Shown here in pieces: positions 1 through 11,100 of a stretch of DNA of 64,000 nt. The notes beneath the pieces are model-generated. The model was given only the letters and a program-made list of their open reading frames with translations, made no database searches and was not told the DNA's origin. The DNA is from Notospermus geniculatus (taxonomy: Eukaryota > Nemertea > Pilidiophora > Heteronemertea > Lineidae). The stretch covers positions 146,298 to 210,297 of the forward strand of contig NMRB01001080.1 in assembly GCA_002633025.1 (NCBI GenBank), read 5' to 3'. The number at the start of each line of letters is the position of its first letter. The stretch's first letter is position 1. Made by a program: the position numbers and the translations under genes.

Positions 1-86
1 TTTTTTTTACATTTGAAATCTACGACATTTCTGCTAGTTTCATGTGGATTTTCGCTAAAATCTGGTGTCTAGTTTAAGAAATATTT

Positions 87-376
87 TCACCCAAACATAG
101 CTTTCATCACCCACGTGTACAGCTCTGGTCTGTTGACAGATCTCCAAGGCAACCTACTGATCCTGCCTTTACTCGGAGCTGGATACCTGTCATCCTTCAA
201 GTTTGTCTCCTCCATTAAGATGAAGTTTCGTGCTTTCCAATGATATATAACACTAAGGAGTTCATCTCGAAGAATATTGATTTTTGTCTGTGTGAATGTT
301 GGTGTGACGCAGCAAGTGTTCACCAAACGGCCCATTGAGACGATCCGGGCTAACTGTGTACTGCTACCTTGTAGGT
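87..376 (-). CDS. Possible 3'-terminal coding exon of an unrecognised gene
   Basis: Reading the minus strand from about position 376, a frame stays open for roughly 95 codons and ends at a stop at 89-87. A plausible acceptor (ctacaag, just before the GGT AGC AGT codons) precedes it. The residue composition is balanced and hydrophilic, unlike the skewed translations of the nearby repeats, and the C-terminal part is rich in Arg, Pro and Trp. I do not recognise the family. I see no AATAAA within the 86 bases left in the window after the stop. It could be the end of a gene lying mostly to the left, divergent from CCNB1IP1, or a chance open frame. No function is proposed. Confidence 0.35.
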
Positions 377-1410
377 TTGAACTGACCTACTTCCATGACC
401 TAGTGACCTACTTAAAGACTAGTTGAGCCAAGGTAGTCATGTTTGGTATCAAACTAAAGGTAATGAAGTGTGGGTTTGAACTGATGCTTCACCTACAACT
501 ACACCTCAAGTCAACTGTCAGCTGAGCGCCAGGCCCATGGGCCTCTTGTTCTACCACGCACTCACATAGGAAACGGACAAGCGCAAAGCGCACTTAACGC
601 AAAGTATGAATTGGCCTTGAACTTTGACCCCTGTGACCTTGAATAGTCGATCAAATCAAAAACCCCTTATTACGTCATGCATCCTCATTAGAAGCATCAA
701 TGATAAAAATTTGGAGAGGATCCAGTCATTAGTTCATGAGTTATTGCACTTTTTGTGTTTTTGGTTTCCGCCACCTGGTGGCCAAGCCAAGAGTCAAATC
801 GGACCGAAACTTGGTGTCATAGGTCATCTGACCTAGGGGTATATATATACCAAATTTCAGGGCCCGGTTGCACGAAACTCACGACAGCGCTATCTTGGTG
901 TTAGCGCTATCTTCATGTTAGATGACGTAAAAATCCATTGTTCTTTTACGTCATTTAACATCAAGTTAGTGCTAACACCAAGATAGCGCTGTCGTGAGTT
1001 TCGTGCAACCGGGCCCAGGTCAATAGCACCTGGGTTAGGAAACGTGCCACTTAAATGCTAAATTTTGAACTTTGACCTCTGTGACCTTGAAAAGTAGGTC
1101 AAATCAAAAACCCGTTATATATGTAATGTACCCTCATTAGATACACCTATGATAAAAATATGGAGGTGATCCAGTCATTAGTTCAGGAGTTATTACACTT
1201 TTTGTGTTTTCGGATTCCGCCACCTGGTGGCCAATCTAAGAGTCGAATCGGACCGAAACTTGGTGTCGCAGGTCATCTGACCTAGGGGTATATATATATG
1301 TACCAAGTTTCAGATCAATAGCTTCAGCGGTTACGAAACGTGCCCTGCTAACGGAACACGACGGGCGCAGACCCACGACAAGAGCTCACCCCAGGTGAGC
1401 TAAAAATTCA
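377..1410. repeat. Interspersed repeat with 'ggtgagctaaaaat' tail, two monomers
   Basis: Two related monomers lie in tandem (about 618-1066 and 1067-1340). Each contains 'gaactttgacc', 'tccgccacctggtgg' and 'ggtcatctgacctagggg', and the array ends at 1385-1408 with 'gagctcaccccaggtgagct'. The same family recurs at 11130-11835 (diverged), 26855-27040, 31283-32886 and, as a tail only, at 55189-55253. The first monomer is interrupted by a hairpin element at 861-1016. No coding capacity is visible. Bases 377-520 hold nothing I recognise. Confidence 0.85.
861..1016. mobile_element. Foldback MITE inserted in a repeat monomer
   Basis: The two ends (ggcccggttgcacgaaac and its complement) form an almost perfect hairpin of about 70-bp arms. 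It interrupts the monomer between 'aaatttcag' and 'gtcaatagc', with 'cag' present on both sides, consistent with a 3-bp target duplication. The uninterrupted site can be read at 32100-32115. Non-autonomous; no ORF. Confidence 0.85.
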
Positions 1411-2163
1411 TTCGCTCGCTTATGAATTTTTGGTAAAACTGATGATTTAAAAAGTTTACCCTGGTCCACTGGTCAAAAACAGTGCTGGTTTGAAACATTC
1501 TGCGTTGATGCATCTCGATGAAACGTACGTGCGAGCGACCTGGACGGCGCGGGACGGACAGAGACTGAAATATCGGCGGCGGTCCGGGGGGCCTCCCCTG
1601 GGAAAATTTTAGAAAATAAGAGCGGTTTTACGCCATCTCCCGGCATTTGAGAGCAAAATTGGACACTCTAGCCATGTAAGTGTGGTTTATTGGACTTGGG
1701 CTTTTTGGGACTGGGCCTAAGGGCAGAGCCTGCCAATTTTTTATTTTTGACAAGCCAAATACGATATGGGGGGGGGGGGGCAGCTGGCCCTCTGCCCCCT
1801 GTTCTTACGGCCCTGCAGGAACATGGGCTCCGACCAGGCCGACTAGTTGCCGTAGACTGACGCCGGAAAAAGATAGGCTAGCCGGAAAGGGCACTTTTTA
1901 GCCAAAAAGGCACTCTGCCGAAAAAGGGCATTCTGGCCCGGAAGGGGGGTGCGCACCCCCTGGATCCGCCCCTGGACTGACTTTTTGCTCAGCAGATAGC
2001 TCCAGTGTGCGACAGCCTTAAAATGCAAAAAAATAAAATATTTTTTGCGTTATCCTTCCACATACACGTGATATCGGCCCTACTAATGAGTAGGCCCTAT
2101 CTAGAGTCGAAAGTTGAACACTTCAGGCTCACAACCAGAGTTCATATATTTTCTTTCTTGAAG
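1411..2163. other. Non-coding stretch with low-complexity and repeat remnants
   Basis: This stretch holds a GC-rich remnant around 1540-1620 that shares 'gggggcctccccc'-type sequence with 25555-25645, and a run of twelve G at about 1768. Around 1855-1965 short 'gccgg..aaaagggcac' units repeat. Short ORFs here look like chance frames. The missing first exon of CCNB1IP1 could lie here, but I could not identify it. Confidence 0.5.
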
Positions 2164-5100
2164 GTAACATGCTGTTCTCGTATCCTTTGTAATGTTTTAA
2201 CTGGTATTGATGATTACAAACAAGACTTATTGCATCTGAAAATATCAGAAGCTGGAAAGGAAGAGAAACGCTTGGGAACACGTTCTTCATGATCTTTGTC
2301 CATCTACAAGCCATCGGGCCTGCAGCAATGTTTAGGAGTTCCATCTGCATGCCTATAGAAGCAACAAGAACAAAGAAACCGTACATACTTTAACCAATCA
2401 ACTGTCCATCCCTTAATTGAAATTCAGATATATTCTGTGACAAGGATGGTTCAACGGATTTCAACATCAACAAGAATTTGGTCTGCCCCGCTTGTAAGTT
2501 TTCATTAACTCCTTGGATCCAATTTTGATTCAAATCATTGGGTGCCGTGGTTAGAACTCTGACATTCTAAAGGCCTGTTTCCACTAGACCGGTTTCCCGC
2601 ATAGCGTTTTGCGATTTCACAGGGTTTTGGATAATCCTTCGATGGTGTAACAATACAATGGCCTATTGCTTATCCCGATGCCTGTGAAAACCGCTCCGCT
2701 CGCCGGAAGACGCGGCGGAATCCGCTATCAGTGGAAACGGGCCTTCAGGCCTGTATCCACTACAACGGTTTCCGGTGCGGGAACGATTTTCACAGGCATT
2801 GGGATAATTAACACGCCATGTATTGTTAAACCATCGAAGGATTATCCAAAACCCTGTGAAAAAATCCTGGCGGGGCAAACCGCAGCGGTAACCCGGACTA
2901 GTGGATACAGGCCTTTAAAGGGCCGGTTTGACGGGCGTTTTTATCGCCGCTTTTTTAGCGCTCAGTAAAAACGGATATCGCACCGTAGGTCAAGTCGACT
3001 GTTTTCACTAGCTGGTTGTCGCCGATTTCACTTTTCACTGGCGATTCTTCATCCCTTGCGACAAAATAGCCATGTGAAGATATGGCTTTTTTGCCGCTAC
3101 AGCGATAGGCATCGCTCGTGGCTTTTCGGTCATTTTCACTGGCGATCTGAAGAGCGATATCGCATCTCGCTGCGATTGATGTTTTCACCAGAGATTTTGT
3201 CGCCGAAGCGTTACAGCGATTTCCCACCGGCGAGTTTTACCATGGCTTTTTTCTCTCGCGGGCGATGTCACCCGCTGTTGGCGTTTTTGGCATTTTGACG
3301 GGCGTTTTGGATGCGATATCGCCAACAGCGTTAAAATCGACGCGAAAAAAACGCCCGTCAAACCGGCCCTAAAGGCCTGTATCCACTAGACCGGTTTCCC
3401 GCATTGCGTTTTGCGATTTCAGGGTGCGGGGACGATTTTCACAGGCATTGGGATAATTAACACGCCATGTATTGATAAACCGTCGAAGGATTATCCAAAA
3501 CCCTGTGAAAAAATCCCGGCGCGGCAAACCGCAGCGGTAACCCGGTCTAGTGGATACAGGCCTAAAGGTCTGTTTCCACTATAGCGGATTCCGCGGCGGT
3601 TTGCGGCGAGCGGTGCGGTTTTCACAGGGCTTTGGATAGTCCTTCGATGGTGTAACAATACAATGGCCTATTGATTATCCCAATGCCTGTGAAAACCGCT
3701 CCGCTCGCCGGAAGACGCGGCGGAATCCGCTATAGTGGAAACGGGCCTTTAAAGGCCCGAACCCACCACTGGCGCGTTTTCGCGCAGCGGGAAAACGCAC
3801 CGGCAGAAAATGCTTTGTTAAAAGGCAGCGGACCGAGAATATAACAAAGGATTTGTCGGGCAGTGATGAAACGCGGCGGGAAAACGCGACAGTGGGTTCA
3901 GGCCTTTAAAGGCCCGTTTCCACATAAGCGGTTGCGTGAGCGTTTTTACGCCGCGGATCGCGCGACGTGATACGCTTTAAAATGTTTTCAATGAATTTCC
4001 ATAGAGCCCTTTCCACATAAGCGGTGCGATAATAAAGCTGACGCTTTGACCACGCAGCGCGAAACGCCTATGTGCTGCTTGGGGCATTTGAGCGTTCTAC
4101 CGCAGCGTGATTTAGCACGCGAGTTCAGCGTTGCATTGATAAACCTACTGTATTACAATGAATAAAGTGCTGTGATCATCAAGTGGCTTGGTCATTTGTC
4201 CAACAACTTCCAAACCAAATGGCGATGTTCACCATAGACGGCGAGTCTTATAAATATAGAGTTTTCGCAAAGCCCCCGAAACGCCAACGCGGACGTCTAT
4301 CCTTTTGTTCGGTGGTCTCTTCGTGGCACCGAACAATGGGTTTGGCGTTCCCATTGGCGTTTCGGGGGCTTTGCGAAAACTCCCTATTATCATGGACCAA
4401 AAAGTCATGCCGTCTCTTCCGTGATTTTCGATGTTTGCAGTACAAATAAGCGAGGAATCGCTGTCCGAATCGGCCATGTTGATTGTCTGACCACGTAGGA
4501 TGTCGGCTTTGCGGGCGTGGAATGCACAGTGTTCCGCCTGACGCCTGCGCTCTTGTGGAAAAGGCATCACGCCGCGTAGTACGCGACGGGTTTGTCGGGC
4601 GTATAGCCTAGTTTATACTTCGACGCACGACCATCGCCGGCGACCGACGCGCGATCTTGCGTTCGACGCGGACCCCGTCGTGCGATTTGGTCGGCGTCCG
4701 ATCGCGAGGCTGTAATTACTTGAGTCATTTCATAACGGGTCGCCGTCGCTAAAGTACGCTGGACTATGAATCAATTCCGCGAAGTCGGCGTCCAGATTTG
4801 GTCGTGCGTCGGACGCCGAAGGGTTTGCGTCGAAGTATAAACTAGGCTTATCACGTCGCGCGATCAGCGGCGTGATAACGCTCACGCTACCGCCTATCTG
4901 GAAACGGGCCTTAATAAAGCCTAGTTTATACTTCGACGCACGACCATCGCTGGCGGCAGACGCGCGACCTTGCGTTCGACGCCGAGCCCGTCGTGCGATT
5001 TGGTCGGCGTCCGATCGTGAGGCTGTTATTACTTGAGTCATTTCATAACGGGTCGCCGTCGCCGAAGTACGCTGGACTATGAATCAATTCCGCGAAGTCG

Positions 5101-8100
5101 GCGTCCAGATTTGATCGGGCGTCGGACGCCGATGGTCTTGCGTCGAAGTATAAACTAGGCTTATAGCCTAGTTTATACTTCGACGCACGACCATCGGCGT
5201 CCGACGCGCGATCAAAATCTGGATGCCAACATATGAAGTAGGCTTATGTCAGCGTACAGAATGATTTTGATCGTGCGTCGGACGCCGATGGTCCTGCGTC
5301 GAAGTATAAACTAGGCTTATGAATCAATTCCGCGAAGTCGGCGTCCAGATTTGATCGTGCGTCGGACGCCGATGGCCTTGCGTCGAAGTATAAACTAGGC
5401 TTAAAGCCTAGTTTATACTTCGACGCAAGACAATCGTTGTCCGATGCCCGATCAAATCTGGACGCCGACTTCGCGGAATTGATTCACAGTCCAGCGTACT
5501 TCAGCGACGGCGACCTGTTATGAAATCACTCAAGTAATTACAGCCTCGCGATTAGACGCCGACCAAATCGCACGACGGGGTCGGCGTCGAACGCAAGATC
5601 GCACGTCGGTCGCCAGCGATGGTCGTGCGTCGAAGTATAAACAAGGCTTTACTGACCATTCACTGCTGCTGAGGACGAATTATGCTAATCAAGCATGTCA
5701 ATGTAAGCAGGATATCCGTACTTTAAACACAACATAAACTGGTATTTCCATCAGTCATTTTTGACAATCAATCTGTTTTTTAGGTAAAACTGCTCTGACA
5801 GGAAGGTTTGATGTGATAAGGATAGATCTGAATCCCTCAGAGCAGTATAAATCAATGGCCCTTGCTGGTCAGAGGCCCGAGATCATCATGGAAGTATGTT
5901 CCAGGGCTCTCTCATTTTGGACGTATCAGGTGGGTGTTGTGACAGAGACACAGCCTAACATCGTGATGGTGGAGGCATAAATACTAGTAGTCTGGAGACA
6001 AACTCGTCCCCAGTGGGTTTACGTTCATGTACCTACAATACCACTGGAAAGGGCTGCAACCGGTACTACTTTAGGAATACTGCGCATGCGCGTTGTTTAC
6101 ATCAGCGCATCAATACAGTAAACTCGAGTTTAAACCACCGGTTCATTATGTGTTGTTCATAGGCACACCCACAATCGAAATGGGAGTGAATAAAACGTAA
6201 CAAGTATTATGCTGAATGGGTGGAATCGCTACTCCAATCACAAGCCCACACTGGAATGAATAGTTGGTTATAATGCCTAGGGTGAAACTGACCCTTGTCG
6301 TCTGATCCAATTCTGTTTGTGGCCTCATACAGGGTGGAAATGGATTTTAGGCTTCACTTAATCAGTTGCGTTTCAATCCAGGCCAGCCTAGGCCTTGAGC
6401 TGCCGATTCCAGCCATTCAGCATAACACTTGTTATGTTTTATTCACTCCCATTTCGAATGTGGGTGTGCTTATGAACATAATGAACCGGTGGTTTAAACT
6501 CGAGTTTACTGTATATACTAATTTTGCGGCGAATCACACCGAGGCTGGCACCCGCGGCATGATGTCAAATAGTTCCGAACTAACTATTCGTTGAAATTGC
6601 TCTAATACTCAAACAACTTCGTGTTTTGGGGTATTATATTGCTTTTTAGGCCTATATGATATTGTTCAGTCATCAAATAACGAAATATTGCGTGAAACAA
6701 ATATTTTGGCACGCTGCCAGTGGTTGACCAGAAATTCTGGTCAAGTCGTAGCCCTATCCAGAGATATCCTCCGATGAGGTAGATCTGGGTACGAGATTGG
6801 TCAGTAGACAGCTATGAGTTGAGGTACTACATACTAAAACATGACTGATATAAGAAAAATACCAGCCAGATTATATTCACATTCAGGAATTCTTTTCAGG
6901 CCAATCAAGAAAGGATGTACCTTGAGTACCGGGCAAAGAGTGCAAAAGATAAGTTGGATCAGTTTCAGAGTCACTGTGAACAGGGGATGTTAAAGTGCCA
7001 CACAGAAATCAAAGGTATCCTTTACATTACGATAATAAGCAAGAAGTCAATCTCCAGAATTCACGAATTTTCGACCCCAACCGGGGTCTTTTTCACGTGG
7101 AACTTTACAATCTGAAACTCTAGAAAAGACTGAGCTGAAACCCGAAGGTGGAACTAACCTGTGTAGACAGGATGAGTGAGCAATTAAGGAAAGAATAGTG
7201 TCCAAGAATTGACACACAAAATGATAATCAGTTAAACATTACAATATAAAATCCCTTCAGTTACATTACCAAGATACAGAGTAGCACAAAATTGACACAC
7301 AAAATGATAATCAGTTACATTACAATATAAAATACATGTACTTCATCGTTAACCAGGCTACTGCCCTGTCCAGGGTGGTCAGTTTGTGGCCACAGTGAGT
7401 AAGGCTAAAACAAGAGTAGATTAGAGAATATCTCACGCTCAGAGACTACACACCATGGACCTTAACACAGTCTTAAAGTTTTAAATGAAAGCATCAGGTC
7501 CTTAAAGTCACAATACGCATCATTACTACAAGAGATTGAGGAACAGAAGAGCGTCAACCATGATCTGGGCGAGAAGTTGAATGAAAAGAGCAGGCAGTAT
7601 CAAAAACTACAGGTGAGAAGTTGACACTTTGCTGAACAGGGGTTATTTTTCCTCATAATCAGATGTTTAGATTATGTTGATCTGGGCCCATATTCATAAA
7701 ACTACAGTAGAACCCCTCAGTTCGACCTGGTGCCTAGGGCAAAAAGGTACCTAGGGCAAAAGGTACCTACATGTAGGACAAAACGTACCCGGACATAAGC
7801 TGTGTTCACACTGAAAGCGACTTAAACCGTTTTCCCCGAAACGGTCCCCGGAAAACGGTTTGATAATATTATATGTGCCCGTTCTCACTAGCAGAATGAA
7901 AGCATTTTCATACCGCTTTCAAGGGCCGTTCACACACAACCGATGTCAATGCGTTGTAAAGTACGTGGCATACTGCGCATGTGCGTGGCTGTATCGATAT
8001 GGTTACCGGGTATTGCGCATTGAGGCGTTCAGACACAAGTTGCAGCCGAACCGTCACAGCGAAAGCGGTGTGAGACCACTTCGTGAAGTGGTTTCGCTAG

Positions 8101-11100
8101 AGCGGTTTGAAACCGTTATAAATAAGACAACTGCAGTCTGAACGGCTAAAGGCCTGTTTCCACCTGCGTGAGATTGGATGCCGTCATTGTCATCATCATT
8201 ATCAATGTAGTCCGGTTTGCCATCTCCATCTGAGTCGTCTTCGTCATCAGGAATTTTTGTTTGCGTGCAGTGCGGCGGGAAATAACAAAGCCATTTGCCA
8301 CGCGCGTCAGCGAATCGCGTTCGGTGGAAACTGGCGTTCGTACATTTTAACGCGTTATGCGGATTGTGGAACGCAGAAGCATTGCATTTTCGCATACAAC
8401 ATATCGCTTCCGCCGGGGATTCCGCGTCCCTATACCGCATTCCGGATGTCTGGTAAACACAGCTTTATATCGCTTTCAAGTCGGTTTCAAACAGGTGTGA
8501 TAAAATCTAATGCCCCCACCCGCTAGACTCGGGACCCAGTCGTTTTGTCGCTCCGGCCGCCGCACTCCACTCCACAAACGACTGGGAAAGCAAGCTGCAA
8601 AATCAGCGGCTAGCGTACCGACAACAACAACGGCCATCTCGACCAATGAAATTGCCAGAAAGCAATCTACTAGGGGAAATCTGGCACACTTTTGATTGGT
8701 TGTTATTGATGAAATTTACCAGAGCCTCTCGCCCGTCTAGAATCTTTTCAAAGTCACTAGCAGGATATTTTTTTTCCGTAAGTACTGCTTATCGCACACA
8801 GCATCGAACTTAGGTATCAGGATACCGTCCTTGGCCTCGAAGAAAGTTCCGATATAATCAGCTGATTTGAATCTTGCAACGAGCAGACGACGGCCGTTGA
8901 AGACGCAGTTTGTGATTGGCTGAACTCATTCGTGGGACATCCGTTGTTGTTGTCGGTACGCTAGCCGCTGATTTTGCAGCTTGCTTTCCCAGTCGTTTGT
9001 GGAGTGTAGTGCGGCGGCCGGAGCGACACAACGACTGGGTCCCGAGTCTACCACCCGCCTGATGTCCCCCTGCCCTGCATTGTTTGTCACAGGATTAAAG
9101 GCCCGAACCCAGTGACGCGTTTTCGCGCAGCGGGAAAACGCAGCGGCAGAAAATGCTTTGTTAAGAGGCAGCGGACCTAGAATATTATAACAAAGGATTT
9201 GTCGGGCAGTGATGAAACCGCGGCGGGAAAACGCGACAGTGGGTTCAGGCCTTAAGGGTCTTGGTCTCTCTAGAGTCCAATTCAATGGTGCCGCTTAATC
9301 CGTAAAATGTATTGTTGGGGGACATCACATATCGGGGGATATTAGATTCTACTACACCGGTATAAGAGCGTAGTGTGAACGCAGCTATAACGTACCCGGA
9401 CAAAAGGTACCGATTTCATACAGTCCACCCAAAAATTATTTGTACACTTAGAAAAAAGGCCAGGGTTGTTGTAATTTTCGATAAATCCTTTCAAAACTTG
9501 TATATGCGTAAGCATGCCCACTATAAACTGTACAAGAAAGTTTGATATTTCATCTAACGTCCTTGGTCTATTATATGTAATATTGTGATTTTTCCACAAC
9601 CAAAAATTATTTGTACACTTCTATGCCTCCAATGTTTTGCGGGAGTTTTCACCTTCAAAAGTTAAATCATGAATTAAAACTTGCAGCTGGGTTGCACAGA
9701 GAGATGAGAAATCAAAATATGGTGAAAATTGTTGTTACATAATGTTCGAGTATACAGAGCGGGTACCAAAAATGTAGACATTTGAAAATTCTGGTATTAT
9801 GTACAAAATCGTTGCTTTTGGAATTTCTTTCTGAACAGTTGCACCAGGAAAGTGAAAGGAGGTTCATTCCCCTGCAACAAGATCAAAATATTTGGATTAA
9901 GTTGCATAACAATCTCTCATTGGCTGTTTTACTGATGTAGCCTACTGATCATGACGTTGTTTATAAATCACCCCGTATATCATCGATACATCAGTAATTT
10001 GATCCCATTTGGAGATGATCAGTGCATTTGAACAATATCCTAACAGATCACATCTATACAATAAAAGGGAAAGTGTGATTCTTTGTCCGCTATGCACTGA
10101 AAACCGTTGGTGTTTAGTGCATAACGGTCATGTTCAACGGATAGGGTATTACTCATAGATGGTTTTGCACAAAAAATAAGTGCAACTTTTGGCCTGCAAA
10201 GTGTGGTTTTAAGGCATTTTTCTTTATGGGAACTTCCCAAGTGTGCCATCCTGTCTCTTTCAGTCCATGTATGACAATCTACGACGTCACTCTCGGACCC
10301 CAATCATAGGAAGCAGCGAGGACTTCTCTCGGAGGACTCCCGGATATCCAGAGGAGAAGGCCAGTCGTGACATGAAACATGATATGGTTGCCATGGTTAC
10401 AGAATGTGGTAAAAGTATACATTATTAGTACATGTATTTTCAACCAATTTGTAGGTGTCAACTATCTTGAATCTAACACTGACACACCATCGTCCCAGTA
10501 CATTTTGCCAGACTTAGTCAAATTTTGCAGCTGGGATGAACAAAAATGTCATGTTGGGTTTATATAGTCTGATATCAACAGTCATGACAATGTCAGAGGC
10601 GTCATCCGACTTTAAACCTTTCAGTAGAAGTCCGACGAGCTGCCCATACAGTGCTAGAATCGAAGCATTTCCAACCGGTACCCATTTATACACCTGGGTG
10701 GAGAGAGGCCATTTAGTCAAAGTGACTTGCCCAAAGTCTCCCGCCACATTGGGATTCGAACTCGGGACCTCTGGCGGCGAGTCGGAGACCCGAATCACTA
10801 CACCACCGTGGCTCCTCCACAATACAGGGTGGTCCAAAAAAATAGACAAGCATACTTCCTCTACCTAGAGACCAAAACTACTGATGTCATTGGATGGAGA
10901 ATCTTTCTAGAAGAAAAACGACACCAAGATATCTCAATTCGGTCCAGTGGTTCAAGCTGCAGACCCTATTTTGTAAAGCAAGGTCGAGGCCCTTGGTGAA
11001 TTGTTCCTCTCAGAACAATCAAGAGCATACACAACAGCCTAGCCTTGAAACTGACAAAACGATTATCCTGTGGAAATATCAAACAAAAAATAGTGCCAAT

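Larger units (their letters stand above)
7798..9386. mobile_element. Element with 'agctgtgttcacact' ends containing nested MITEs
   Basis: The left end agctgtgttcacact (7798) matches the complement of the right end agtgtgaacgcagct (to 9386). The same terminal motif appears at 30075 and 32241. Inside lie an element with about 110-bp arms at 8525-9050 and the second 'ggcccgaaccca' MITE at 9097-9255. Flanking DNA on both sides holds 'acgtacccggaca', probably part of a local 'aaggtacc' repeat rather than a target duplication. Confidence 0.7.

Noticed and set aside
8926-9285. 119-codon minus-strand frame
   Set aside because: Runs across the end of one MITE and through another; no domain and both are repeats with other copies.
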